Shown: positions 13,701 to 23,175, counted from the stretch's first letter. The stretch: DNA of 64,000 nucleotides from Siderastrea radians (GCA_964017195.1 OZ024897.1:4651969-4715968), one strand, 5' to 3'. A program made the numbers and translations. Notes: generated by a model not told the origin, from the sequence alone.

Positions 13701-14475
13701 TTTTTTCTGGAGAAGAGTGGGAAGAGTAAACGTTGCAGGAGGGGAGATGGGTGGGACAAAAAGGTAAGGCGGGGGCTTGAAAGATAGGTTCACAGTTTAA
13801 ATAAGGAATTTTGTTAGTAGAATTCGCTGGGGTCCAAAGATGTCTAGACTAATACTTTACGACTGTATCTTTGCTAACTAATAGCGTTGGTGAATTTCTG
13901 GGCTATTTTAGCAATGAAAATAATTCTGGTATCTTTGTCTTTCTGATCAATGTTAGCCCTGTTTTAGGACTTGTTCGCGAATGCACGCTTCTCTTCCTTT
14001 TAAACGGAAACTATGTCTACAAGTAAACGGGCGAAAATGCACTAAACACGGATTTTTCCAGAAATACTGCGCATAGTTCATATTTTTGAAAACAGAGGCT
14101 TGTGTTCTCGTTGACGGCAAAAACGGAGGTTTTCGAAAACAGTGACGTAACAAAATGCCAGGTTCTTTCGTGTAGTTTATAGTACCTAGACCACGTGGTG
14201 TAAAGAACAAATAAGCTACGCCTAAGTAATCTCTGATAGGAGCAGTTTTCATAATATTTCGGCTTTTACATGTTGACAGTCGAAAAGAGACATCCCCCGC
14301 GTCCATTTCAAGAGCTGCTTTCTCGGAATAGTAAAACAGGCTTCATCAAAGCTAACGAAGGGTACTTGTTCACGAATTGGGTTGAAGCAGGCAAAATGAC
14401 ACAGCTGATAGATTCTTTTTTTTTTTCTTTTGTCACTAGGGTACGAACAAAGAACTGAAAGTGCTTAAAGATTAA
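1771..14475 (+). CDS. FKBP6: FKBP6-type inactive peptidyl-prolyl isomerase/TPR co-chaperone with C-terminal R3H-like domain (5' partial)
   Basis: Thirteen exons join in frame to 383 codons plus stop: 1771-1888, 2865-2948, 3148-3279, 4792-4862, 5661-5720, 6046-6105, 7030-7176, 8140-8190, 9601-9710, 10883-10962, 11593-11671, 13065-13188, 14440-14475. All junctions are GT-AG and phases agree. Residues about 10-127 form an FKBP fold that keeps PFDS but has lost isomerase residues: the Trp of the GW motif is Leu and the His after YG is replaced (MGCPP). This is typical of FKBP6. Residues about 156-280 are three TPRs (for example NVKALYRMGKAYMKEGEFDR). Residues about 318-382 look like an R3H domain. 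FKBP6/Shutdown proteins act in the cytoplasm with Hsp90 in piRNA loading (family knowledge). The opening peptide TPFKRLARKM already aligns with the family, so a further upstream first exon is expected; I could not find it. Confidence 0.92.
1995..2453. mobile_element. MITE family 'AAGCTCTC..GCGACC', copy A (FKBP6 intron)
   Basis: It begins GTTGAAGCTCTCCTTGCGAC and ends with the inverted counterpart GGTCGCTCACGAGAGCTTCG, so it has terminal inverted repeats of about 20 bp. The interior repeats AAGCGACC/AGTGACC blocks. A second, clearly related copy lies at 16526-17044, which shows it is a dispersed family. Confidence 0.8.
4094..4705. mobile_element. Palindromic 'GAAACGTCAGC' hairpin element, copy 1, interrupted
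   Basis: The left part (4094-4169) holds the family signature GTGCTGCGTC and AAACACAAAACTTTGGATTT. The right part (4557-4705) holds the central palindrome ending CTCGAAACGTCAGC. Between them sits a separate MITE (4170-4556). Related copies are at 10342-10588, 35871-36127 and 62321-62480. Confidence 0.75.
4170..4556. mobile_element. MITE nested inside the hairpin element
   Basis: Terminal inverted repeats of about 31 bp: AGGCTAATTTGCACGCTGCG at 4170 and the inverse CGTGTGAATTAGCCT ending at 4556, continuing inward as GATTTGTCAGCC/GGCTGACAAAT. It splits the older hairpin element, so it is the younger insertion. No coding capacity. Confidence 0.8.
5079..5487. mobile_element. MITE with about 60-bp terminal inverted repeats (FKBP6 intron)
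   Basis: The left end TTAAGACGGATTCCGCTCAA is mirrored by TTGAGCGGAAATCGTCTTAA at 5468-5487. The complementarity extends through TCGAGCAATAAGTGCAAAAA and the following A/T-rich stretch. The interior contains no gene. Confidence 0.8.
7624..7794. mobile_element. Short palindromic MITE (FKBP6 intron)
   Basis: The outer arms AGAAAACTTTTTCC and GGAAAAAGTTTTCT are inverted, followed inward by AGCCTGATATAAACAC and GTGTTTGTATCAGGCT, so nearly the whole 170 bp folds back on itself. Confidence 0.75.
9344..9474. mobile_element. Small MITE 'TAGCCGCGTAGCAAG' (FKBP6 intron)
   Basis: TAGCCGCGTAGCAAG at the left is mirrored by CTTGCTACGCAGGCTA at the right (one or two mismatches). The GC-rich centre stands out from the AT-rich intron. 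A poly-G tract of about 16 lies just upstream (9304-9319). Confidence 0.7.
9557..9594 (+). repeat. (TTTG)n microsatellite forming the acceptor tract of an FKBP6 exon
   Basis: About nine TTTG repeats run directly into TTTTTTAG, the 3' splice site of the exon at 9601. The repeat therefore serves as the polypyrimidine-like tract of this acceptor. Confidence 0.85.
9761..9929. mobile_element. MITE 'AGCCTGTTCCAG' (FKBP6 intron)
   Basis: AGCCTGTTCCAGTCTCCGAG at the left is inverted as CTGAGAGCCTGGAACAGGCT at the right, and ATAGTGGGGA pairs with TCCCCACTAT. The interior is palindromic and non-coding. Confidence 0.8.
10108..10205 (-). mobile_element. Fragment of a Penelope-like element 3' tail
   Basis: Shares ATCGTCCGG, TGTAGTCCTG, ACTGACTGACGTTT and GTGCAGAAGTC in the same order as the tail of the Penelope-like element at 35566-35860. 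There is no coding part. The GAAAC core is mutated here (CAAAAC on the minus strand). Confidence 0.6.
10342..10588. mobile_element. Palindromic 'GAAACGTCAGC' hairpin element, copy 2
   Basis: The two arms (AAAATTTGGATTTGTCTACT and the inverse ending CAAATCCAAAATTTT) flank a central palindrome around TTTCGAGCGTTAACTC. The right end carries CCCCACCGACGCAGCACCAC and AAACTAACCCC, as in the other copies. Confidence 0.75.
12090..12255. mobile_element. Short MITE 'TACC(A/G)AA.CAGTGGATAG' (FKBP6 intron)
   Basis: TACCGAACCAGTGGATAG at the left is mirrored by CTATCCACTGTTTTGGTA at the right. The 166-bp element contains GCGCGCG and no gene. Confidence 0.7.
13253..13679. mobile_element. MITE with ends CGTAAAAGCTCTATTAAG (last FKBP6 intron)
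   Basis: The left end CGTAAAAGCTCTATTAAG is exactly inverted as CTTAATAGAGCTTTTACG at 13662-13679. Internal purine-rich blocks (GGCTTATTAGAGAGG, GGGGCTTAATGGAGG) repeat parts of the terminus. It contains a poly-G run near 13595. Confidence 0.8.
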
Positions 14476-14900
14476 GGCGACTTTGTTCCTCACTAAAACT
14501 AGTGATTAAGTGCCAAAGAACAAAGGTCCTTGCACAGGAATTCCAATGGCTCAGTGAAGTTACCATGCCTGTGCAAACATGGATGACTTCTGAATGTTCC
14601 TGTTATATGTCATATGTAACCGGACTTTAGTTTAACAAACATTGAACTATCGTCCAAACACAACACACGTTTTATAGTTAGTAGAACGTTTCATGAATTC
14701 GTGACTTGCAGAAAGTCACCGTATATTTACGTCTGAGTCAACTTTCTCCTATTTGTTAAATTTTGCTCAACACTGAAAGAATAATTTGTCCACGTTATGT
14801 TATCAGGCTGTAGATTTTGTTATTAATTTTTGTAACTGATCATTAAATATTTTGTGCAATTGTTTAATTACTTAAAAATAAATTACAGATGAACTTAATA
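14476..14900 (+). other. Probable FKBP6 3' UTR
   Basis: AT-rich sequence follows the TAA at 14473-14475. ATTAAA occurs near 14842 and AATAAA at 14877-14882, so the transcript plausibly ends near 14.9 kb. The boundary is inferred from the hexamers only. Confidence 0.45.
14877..14882 (+). terminator. Candidate FKBP6 polyadenylation signal AATAAA
   Basis: A canonical AATAAA hexamer lies about 400 bases downstream of the FKBP6 stop codon, with a T-rich stretch just before it. It is the best candidate in this 3' flank; no transcript evidence is available. Confidence 0.4.
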
Positions 14901-14997
14901 TATTAACTATGAAAAAAGATGTATACGCTTTCATGTAAAAGGGTTGCAACAAACAACCTTTCCGTATTTCTGCAAACTCAAATTCTACAAGCACTTA

Positions 14998-15565
14998 TCA
15001 TGGGAAAGTACTGCTCAATAGCATTCATTTGAATGGTCACACTTAAGGACTTTCTTTTCCTCCACAGCCTCAAAAGTGAGAACCACCTTGTGCGGCATAA
15101 TAAACAATATCACAGGAAAAGACTGCTCAGTAGCTTTCATTTGAATGGTCACACTTTAGGATTTCGTCCACAGACTCAAAAGATAGGACCACCTTGTACA
15201 ACATAATGAAAAGTACCACACGAAAGTACTTTTCATTTGCTTCCATTTGAATGACCACGCTCAAAAGATTTCATCCACAGACTCCAATGTTAAACAGCAG
15301 CACAGGAACAATGCTGTTCAATTGCCCTCATTTGAATGGTCACACCTTGGGAATTCATTTATTGTACCTTGTAAAGCGCAATTAAAGTTCTGCTCAATTG
15401 TCATGATTTGAATGTAAGATCCACAAAATGAGCAGCACCACATAAACGTACTGACCAACAGCTTTCACTTAAACGTTCCAACTTAAGGATTTGATTCACT
15501 GACTCAAAAGTGGGAGTCGCAGAACCGTGGAAAGTACTGCTCATCTGCTTGCATTTAAATGATCG
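14998..15565. repeat. Degenerate tandem array, seven units, 'TTCATTTGAATGGTCACAC'
   Basis: Seven units carry a core like AGTACTGCTCAATAGCATTC followed by ATTTGAATGGTCACAC (cores near 15007, 15119, 15225, 15308, 15384, 15447, 15533), so spacing varies from about 63 to 112 bp. Single or paired units in opposite orientation occur at 37640-37810, and one sits inside the TTAA-flanked element at 56335. Confidence 0.75.
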
Positions 15566-16525
15566 GTATTACAGACAAAACGGTTCACATTCAAGTTTGC
15601 AAATTAAAATAGTAGAAGTGTCAGAATACTGGGCATTATTGAAATTAGATGCTCTTATATTGTAATGTTCAGTTTTCTTCATTTTTGTTTATTGCCTTGT
15701 GATAGTTTGAAGGAAGAATAAAGGATTTGTTTTGGTTAAAAACCTGTTATTACCAGGAATGTACTTAACTAAGCACTAGACTTCCCGTGAGTGAGTTGCA
15801 CTTGACGGCATAAGGCGAACAAAATAATACACCACTTGCACTCCCAAATAAAAGACACCTCGCCCCAGTCACGCAATCCGTTTACTCAGGGGTATATATT
15901 GTGTGACGACTTTAAAAAACGTCTACGTCGGAGGCTGAAGTCTAACAGCTTGTGTACTCTCGTGAAATTTTTAGTTTGTTGAATCAAACCATTTGTCTAG
16001 ATGTAATGAGAGGACCCTGAGAAGCCCACCCCCCCCAAAAAAAAATTTAATTAATTAATAACTAAAACTCGTAACTTGCACAGGCCGAAGCCCAACGTAG
16101 GGATAATAACATTTGTAACTCAAGAAATTTAACAAATTCCAATTTTGTAACATTTTAATATTTAAACAACTTTATTTGCAAACAAACATTACAATGTTTG
16201 AGCCGTTTTGTAACATACGATTGTAACAATACATACTGTAGTTCTTGCATAGTGTATAGCTGCTTTTTTCAACAAATAAATAAGTTAACAAAGACTGTTA
16301 ACACAATTTTACATGCAATAGGAAGTCAAAGGAAATTCTTTTCGCAATGCCCTGAGATCGTATTCATTAATAATCCATTGGTGTAGTTCTTACGTCTGAT
16401 TGGTGAAAAGAGTGCGTGTGTGCTATATCTCGGTAGACCACCAGGCATGTTTTTGTTGGAGTACATTACAGAGCTAAGCAACACTGTAGATAGCCAAAGA
16501 AAATATATACGATTACATGTAATTA
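15566..16525. other. Intergenic AT-rich spacer
   Basis: No gene, clear repeat boundary or structured RNA was recognised. Short reading frames here lack coding character. Confidence 0.4.
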
Positions 16526-17044
16526 CAGTCAATGCTCTCCTTGCGACCACTCTAGTAAGCGTCCAGTTCTAGTTGCAACCAACATTATGAAACCCGGTTT
16601 GAACTGTCACTTAAGCTCTGTAATTAAAAGCTCTCGTAAGCGACCTCGCCCATAAGCGACTGCGACCACTTTTGTGAATTACCGACTAGTCTTTTTCTTT
16701 GTTTCTTAGTTCTCGTAAGCGACCGCTCAGTCAACATTTTAATAAAAGCACTCACTTCTTGATCAATTTCAGAGTAATACATAGCATAAGCGCTGATGGT
16801 TCGTGGACTTGTATATACACGATCCTCTTCTGTAATAGGGAATAAAACTTATTTAATATTCTTGCTACAGTACCATTAGTGACCATCAGCATATTCAGGC
16901 TTTATGCTAAAAGCTCTCCTAAACCACCACCCTCTATCGTTTTTCCACGTGGTCGTTTATGTGAGCCCCTTCTCGTAAGCGACCAGCTCTAGTTGCGACC
17001 ACTTTTCTGAATTCCCGAGGTGATCGCTTACAAGAGTTTCGATT
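16526..17044. mobile_element. MITE family 'AAGCTCTC..GCGACC', copy B
   Basis: Same orientation as the copy at 1995-2453, sharing AATGCTCTCCTTGCGACC at the left, CTCTGTAATTAAAAGCTCTC inside, and AGCGACCAGCTCTAGTTGC near the right end. It lies between FKBP6 and the Asp-rich gene and has accumulated indels relative to copy A. Confidence 0.8.
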
Positions 17045-17342
17045 GTACTTTGGAAAATAATTTGAAATCTGATTATTCACTTAAAGTCTTGTTTCGATGT
17101 TCTTACCTAGGCTGAAGTAGCTCTCATATGATCAAATAACAAAATAACCGGCAGTCTAATTTACTCGCAATTATTCAGTACCCTTTTATGTAAACGTAAG
17201 GCCTTGATATTCGCGTGGGATTTAGTTTATTCATTTTCCCGCGTCCTTGAAAAAGGAAAAAGAAAAAGAAAATACGTGACGATGTTTGTCGCCTGCCATA
17301 AAACAAATACATCGGAGAGTGCACTAAAGAGTTTCTTGTCTT

Positions 17343-17348
17343 TTTATT
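17343..17348 (-). terminator. Candidate polyadenylation signal of the Asp-rich gene
   Basis: TTTATT on the plus strand gives AATAAA on the minus strand, about 215 bases after the stop codon. It is the first canonical hexamer I see downstream. Confidence 0.35.
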
Positions 17349-17563
17349 GCACGTGGCAATTTGGGCTTAATTGATTTTAAACGGTCTACTTTTTTTTTCA
17401 GTTGTTTTATGTGATTTATCGAACATCGATAACATTTTGCCCCCAAATGCTCTTCTGGTCAACTTTGCATGGTTTTCGCAGATTCTAAGCTCGCTCCATG
17501 AAAATAAAAGGCATTAAGGTAGCGATGGGCATGTCATGATATAAACATTCAGAAGTATAGTAT

Positions 17564-17816
17564 TTAAAAACTTAAGGGCTGAAAAATAATTGGGTCTTCG
17601 TCAACATTGTCATCATATATGTACAGGTAATCATCATTATCATCGTTACCATCATCATCGTCATCATCACAAATTTCGTCATCATCATCACCATCGTCAC
17701 AAAGTTCATCTTCATCATAATCGTCATTCTCATAAATTTCATCATCATCATTGCCGTCGTCGTCATCATCCTCACTTATATCATCGTCAAAAATTTCGTT
17801 ATCATTAAAACTTTTC

Positions 17817-17858
<42 letters not shown>

Positions 17859-18340
17859 CTATCATCACAAGGTCCATCTTCATCATAATCGTCATCATCA
17901 TCATAAATTTCATCAACATCACCATTATCATCGTCGTCGTCATCGTCATCATCAGCAAGAACAACATGAAAGTTCTCATCATAATCAACAAGTTTGCCTT
18001 CATGAACGTAATAGTTAACCTTACTAGCCTTTAAAGTAACTTGAGACTTGACAACTTCATAATATTTAGAAACAATTTCTAAATCGTCGAGTTCATCACT
18101 GCTGCGGAGAACCTCTTCCATCCTCTCTCTTAACATACCATGAAGTTTTTTCTGGACGTCATAGCGGAGAAGTTTGGCATTCAGCGCAGCTTTGTTTTCA
18201 TGGCGGTCGTTGCCACCATCATTGCAACAACTCCATAAATCTTTCTTCTCCCGATGCAGATGGTCGTTGTTTCTCAGAGGCCTCCCTTCTCCATAGCTCA
18301 ACACCAACATGACGACGAAGACTTTCATTTTTCCAGTCAT
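17564..18340 (-). CDS. Secreted Asp-rich acidic protein (coral skeletal/organic-matrix type candidate)
   Basis: A 258-codon uninterrupted frame. The N-terminus (MTGKMKVFVVMLVLSYGEG) looks like a signal peptide with a short hydrophobic core VFVVMLVLS; the second Met (18328) is an alternative start. Residues about 20-125 are a mixed, helix-rich region (LRYDVQKKLHGMLRERMEEV). Residues about 128-245 are dominated by Asp with interspersed Glu, Asn, Tyr and a few Cys (blocks such as EIYDDDDDYDED). Similar secreted poly-acidic proteins bind calcium in coral skeleton matrix (family knowledge); assignment here rests on composition and signal peptide only. A long pyrimidine tract ending ATTACAG lies just 5' of the ATG (acceptor at 18368), so a separate 5' UTR exon is likely. 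The GAT/GAC codon runs are microsatellite-like and length-variable. The opposite-strand His-rich frame is a shadow. Confidence 0.7.
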
Positions 18341-18375
18341 CTTCTTCTACAATGGCGGAATAAGTTCCTGTAATC
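18341..18375 (-). promoter_or_regulatory. 3' splice site and short 5' UTR of the Asp-rich gene
   Basis: Read on the minus strand, a T-rich run leads into GTGATTACAG and then 27 bases (GAACTTATTCC...) before the first ATG. The tract is as good as the acceptors of the two long genes, which implies an upstream non-coding exon. Confidence 0.5.
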
Positions 18376-19245
18376 ACGATAAAAAAAAAGCGAAAACGAA
18401 GACCATTAACACAAGATAAATATTCGCTTTCTTGAACCTCAGAGTGAATCAACTTAGTGAGTAAAACGGCACCTTAGTCGCTCGTCATCATACGCTATTG
18501 AGTACCAAGAACATTAGACTGAAAACACGAAGGATTATATTCAACTTCACAAGGCATTTCTAAGACCATTATCTCCTACGGAATGTTGTTGAGGAAGAAA
18601 GGTAAGGAGAATGGTGTCTTCCCATGTCTAAAAATTGGCACAAATGTCTATTGTCTGGGTACACGATTGGTGATAAATGTTCATTGTACTTAAAAAACGC
18701 GAAAATGGGCATGTTGGGAGAAGCAGGATAAAGGCACAATTTTTGCAAGTTTCGGTGTTATTTTAGTGCGTATTAAACAGCTTTATGCCCCTTCATTTAG
18801 ACAGGAACGTAAACGATGATTATTAGTTTAAAGGGTGACGGTTTTGAGAAAAAGAAAAGAAGCATTTTCAGGGACAATTCGGAAATATTCCGTCTTACTG
18901 TAATTTTGCCCTTTGACGCTGTTTACGATGATTTCCTTGGAGTTAGTTACGAAGAAAAAACTGAAGATATTTATGCCGATTTTTACGTAATTAACTAGTT
19001 CCTATACGAATCAAAATGGAAATTCAAAATCTCAGGTTTCCAGAAAAATGTGATCACGTTAGATTGCCAAAAACGCAATCGTTATTCTGCGGTCCGAGTT
19101 AATTTTTTTTAAACATTTTACACTTGGAAATAAATTGGAATTTAGTTACCTTCGTATTACACTGTCCGTCACAAATTTGCTTTTGGAACAACTTCGACTA
19201 CATTGCTCAAAGTCAACTGTGTCACTACTCCTTTGCTGTTGCCGC

Positions 19246-19246
<1 letters not shown>

Positions 19247-19277
<31 letters not shown>

Positions 19278-19288
19278 ATTGTTGTTGT
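19247..19288. repeat. (GTT)n microsatellite in duplication copy 1
   Basis: A run of GTT repeats with one ATT interruption. A shorter matching run is at 20999-21028 in copy 2. The Cys/Leu/Asn-rich frames over it are low-complexity artefacts. Confidence 0.85.
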
Positions 19289-20127
19289 TTTTCCAACTTT
19301 TCAGTTTTAAAAAATACAGAACATATCGCGTAACCAGTATATGATTTACAGCCCGAAGAACAGCAGAAATCATCTCACAGTAGGAGCACATTGCAGATTC
19401 TTCGGATAGGAAATGACTGAAAGGCTTATTTTCAGGCCAAGAAAGAATAGTCCTAGTATTAAACGAGGTCTTCATAAGACGATATTCCTCTGTCAAATTG
19501 TACTCTGAATGCTCTCAAAACTGTACATTCGCAGATGTATACTCGCGCCAAGACTGTATTATCGTTCACAACAGTTTTTATTAATTCAGGAGTCGAAGTC
19601 GTTACTCGCTTTGTTATTTAATAACCGAACTCTCCTTATGGAAAACACTGAAAAAATATCTTATCACAAAACTTATAAACCAAAAAAATGAACAAAAGCA
19701 AAAAACAGAATATTTCAGGTAATAAAACGTTGTCTACATCCGTTCAAATTGTGCTGAAATGCTATATATTACCTATAGCCATAGATCTAAATTTGTTACT
19801 CGGCCGCGATCTGTTCTGGCTCAACACAATTTCGCAGTCTTAAGCATTTTTGGACCAAAAAAGACATTTCAACTACTCAACACACATGAAGAAAATTGCA
19901 CCTACTCCTTTGTATCAATCAGTGACTAATTTCTTTCATTTGGTATAATTTCGACTATGACTCGTCATTTCTCAACTTAACTGTCGCTATTCTCTGTATC
20001 CTGTGCAAATTTTCTTTCCAAAAACGCTGAAAAACATTTAATGCTAAACCTTATTTAATTACTCAATTTACGACCTAAAAGCCACCTGATATTTATTAAT
20101 AAAAAACATTACTCTCAAAATCCTTAC

Positions 20128-20261
20128 CGAGGAATCGATGTGAACCGCGCTTGTCTTTGCTTCTGGATAGGTTAGCAGTAAATGGAATCAAAAGCGAATG
20201 AATTTGGGAGCCCTGAGTTCACCCTTTTCATACTATAGATCACTTGACCCCCAATTTTATA
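20128..20261 (-). promoter_or_regulatory. Candidate promoter and 5' UTR exon (copy 1) for the Asp-rich gene
   Basis: On the minus strand, TATAAAA (complement of 20255-20261) is followed about 25-30 bases later by a possible start region near 20235 and then by a potential exon ending CGATTCCTCG before a GTAAGG donor (20128/20127). Copy 2 keeps the donor (21842/21841), but its TATA is changed to TATGAAA. Splicing to the acceptor at 18368 is inferred. Confidence 0.35.
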
Positions 20262-20998
20262 GCAACCGTCATACAAAAATTGGTTGCTGTGGTTATCTCC
20301 TAGCAACTGTCACTCAAACAAAGGAAGACGAATAGTCATTGGTTGATTAGATGCTTGACATGTGTGAATAAATGGTCACCGACCCAACCAGATATATCTA
20401 CAAAACAATTAGTTCCTTGTTTGGACATCGGTAACTTTGACGAGAGTCCTCCCCCGCCATTCAATTTCCCAGCAACTGTCATTATCTCTTAGAAACTGAC
20501 AAACAGAAGAAGTTCAAAAGCAGTCATTGGTTGCCTAATGTCTTAATTATCGAGGACAAAATTGTTAACGCCCAGGAACTGTCAGAGAAATATTTCGTTG
20601 GCTCCTCTGGCGGTTCCTTACGGTTTTTTTTTCCCATTTAATGCTGCTAAGCTAACAGAACTATTTTTCAGTTAGGCACTAATGTTTCCTCGCGGTTAGT
20701 TACAAAGAAAAAACTTAAGATATTGGTGTGATATTCATGTCATTAACTAGTTCCTATACGAATCAGAATTGAAATTCAAAATCTAAGGGTTGCAGGAAAT
20801 TGTGACCTCTTTAGATTACCAAGAACGCAATCCTTATTCTGCGACCCGAGTAAAATTTTTTTTTAACATTTTACACTTGGAAATAAATTGGAATTTAGTT
20901 ACCTTTGTATTACACTGTCCGTCACAAATTTACCTTTGGAACAACTTCGACTACATTGCTCAAAGTCAACTATGTCACTATTCCTTTGCCGTTGCCGC

Positions 20999-21028
20999 TT
21001 GTTGTTGTTGTTGTTGTTGTTGTTGTTT
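20999..21028. repeat. (GTT)n microsatellite in duplication copy 2
   Basis: Shorter counterpart of the run at 19247-19288, at the equivalent position of the duplicated unit. Confidence 0.85.
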
Positions 21029-22434
21029 TGTCTCTACTTTTCAGTTTGAAAAATACAGAGCATATCGCGTAACCAGTATATGATTTCCAGACCGAAGAAC
21101 AGCAGAAATCATCTCACAGTAGGAACACATTGCAGATTATTCGGATAAGAAATGACTGAAAGACTTATTTTCAGACCAAGAAAGAATAGTCCTATTATTA
21201 AACGAGGACGCCATAAGGTGGTATAATTGTCCTCTAAATGCTCTGAAAACTGTACACTCGCAGATGCATGCTCGCACCACGACTGAACTGTCGTTCTCAA
21301 CGATTTATTGAATTCGGGAGTCGATGTCGGTACTCGCCTTGTTTTTAACCGAACTCTCAGCACTGAAAAAATATCTTATCACAAAACTCATAGACCAAAA
21401 ACTAAGAACAAAAACAAAAAACACGCAGAATACTTCAGGTAATAAAAAGTTGTCTACCATCCGTTCAAATTGTGTTGAAATGCTGTAATACCTAGCCATA
21501 GATCCAAATTTGTTATTCAGCCGCGATCCGTTCTGGCTCAACACAATTTCGCAGTCTTAAGCATTTTTGGACCAGGAAAGGCATTTCAACCACTCAACAC
21601 ACAAGAAGAAAATTGCACTTTCTGTATCAATCAGTGACTAATTTCTTTCATTTGTTATAATTTCGAATATGACTCGTCATTTCCCATCTTAACTATCGCT
21701 ATTCTCTGTATCCTGTGTATGTTTTCTTTCCAAAAACGCTGAAAAACATTTAGTGCTAATCCTTACCTAATTACTCGATTTATGATCTAAGAGCCACCGA
21801 TAGAATATCTATTAATAAGAAATTGCGCTCAAAATCCTTACCGAGGAATAGATGTGAACCGCGCTTGTCTTTGCTTCTCGGAAGGTTAGCAGTGATGGAA
21901 TCAAAATCGAATGATTTGAGAGCCCTGCGTTTACCCTTTTCATATTGTTGATTACTTGATCTTCAATTTCATAGCAATTGTTACACCGAAGTTGATTGCC
22001 ATGGTTATCTCCTAGCAACTGGCATTCAAACAAAGTAAGGTGAATAGCCATTGGCTGCTTATGCGCTTGATGTTTGTAAGGAGGTGGTTACCGCCTACCA
22101 ACCAGATATATCCACAAAACAATTAGTTAATTTTTTGGACATTAGTAAATTTGAGAAGGGTACTCCCTTTCCATTCAATTTCCCAGCAACTGTCAATGTC
22201 TCCTAGCAACTGACAAACAAAAGAAGATCATAAACAGCCATTGTTTGCTTAAGGTCATCATTAATCATCGAGCGCAAAAGAACTGTCAGACAAAATTAAT
22301 ATTCCGTTACCATATTGTCTCCAAGCAACTGCCAGACAAACATTCCGTTAATAGGGCTGTCTCCAAGCAACTGTCAGAGCAACATCTGTTCCCTCTAACG
22401 GTTCCTTATATGGTTGATTTTCCTGTTTAATGCT

Positions 22435-22540
22435 AGCCTGCGAGCACGCTCACTTGGTGTGTTATTCGTGCGAGTATCTTGGCAGCGGAGCCGCCAAGAT
22501 ACTCGGGCGAGTAACACACTAAGTGAGCCTGCTCGCGGCT
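22435..22540. mobile_element. Near-perfect palindromic MITE inserted in duplication copy 2
   Basis: AGCCTGCGAGCACGCTCACT at the left is mirrored by AGTGAGCCTGCTCGCGGCT at the right. The arms meet at GCCAAGATACTCG/CGAGTATCTTGGC with a spacer of only a few bases. TTTAATGCT precedes it (22426-22434) and recurs after it (22543-22551), consistent with a target duplication. Copy 1 lacks it. Confidence 0.8.
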
Positions 22541-22891
22541 AATTTAATGCTGCTTGTTGACAAGGAAGCAAACAGAACTATTATTCAGTTAGCACTGTGC
22601 TACAAAAAGCAGGATACATTTGTCCTTTTTGCATACAGTAATTGCTCAGGAAAAACCTTCCGGTCTTCAAAATTTACTTCTGAGGGGTTTTCTGAATGAA
22701 GTTCTCTTGGTAGCCTCCCTCGAGTCGATGTGTTTTGAAGTCAGTCTTTATTTACACGGCAATTACGAAAGCCAGTTAATAAACTTTGCTTAAGACGCAT
22801 CTTTTCAAATTAGCTTGTTATTAGATCCATATAGACATTTTGTAAATTACCAATTATGTGGTTTTAACTCTTTGATAGTTTTTGTTAGTTT

Positions 22892-22892
<1 letters not shown>

Positions 22893-22932
<40 letters not shown>

Positions 22933-22975
22933 TTATTATTATTATTATTATTATTATTGTTATTATTAGTAATAG
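22893..22975. repeat. (TAA)n/(TTA)n microsatellite
   Basis: ATA repeats switch to ATT repeats around 22929, making a perfect AT-rich inverted structure. A smaller (TAA)n(TTA)n run is at 23050-23087 and a (GTT)n-like run at 23143-23175. The Ile- and Asn-rich frames here are not genes. Confidence 0.85.
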
Positions 22976-23175
22976 TATTAGTATTATTATATGTGATGCG
23001 CATTTGATCATATGCATATGTTAATTTGCGTAATATAAGCATTAAATAATTATAATAATAATAATAATAATTATTATTATTATTTAAGTTAGTATCTATT
23101 GTAAGTACTGATATTTTAGCGTGTATAAATAAAGTTTCTTTTGTTGTTGCTGTTGCTGTAGTTGTTGTTGTTGTG

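Larger units (their letters stand above)
18930..20650. repeat. Direct duplication, copy 1 (upstream of the Asp-rich gene)
   Basis: Sequence from about 18930 recurs from about 20682 with an offset near 1750 bp. Matching blocks include TTAACTAGTTCCTATACGAA (18990/20743), AAATAAATTGGAATTTAGTT, GAACAACTTCGACTACATTG, GCAGTCTTAAGCATTTTTGG and the (GTT)n tract. No coding frame is shared, so this is duplicated non-coding DNA. Confidence 0.85.
20682..22590. repeat. Direct duplication, copy 2
   Basis: Second copy of the unit at 18930-20650, aligned over almost its full length with substitutions and small indels, and carrying one extra 106-bp palindromic insertion at 22435-22540. The two copies are adjacent and in the same orientation. 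Confidence 0.85.

Noticed and set aside
13542..13793. Pro-rich 83-codon minus-strand frame
   Set aside because: Low-complexity translation of G-rich MITE interior and flank in the last FKBP6 intron.
19124..19496. Cys-, Leu- or Asn-rich frames in both copies of the duplication
   Set aside because: They cross (GTT)n tracts and are not conserved between the two copies outside the repeat.
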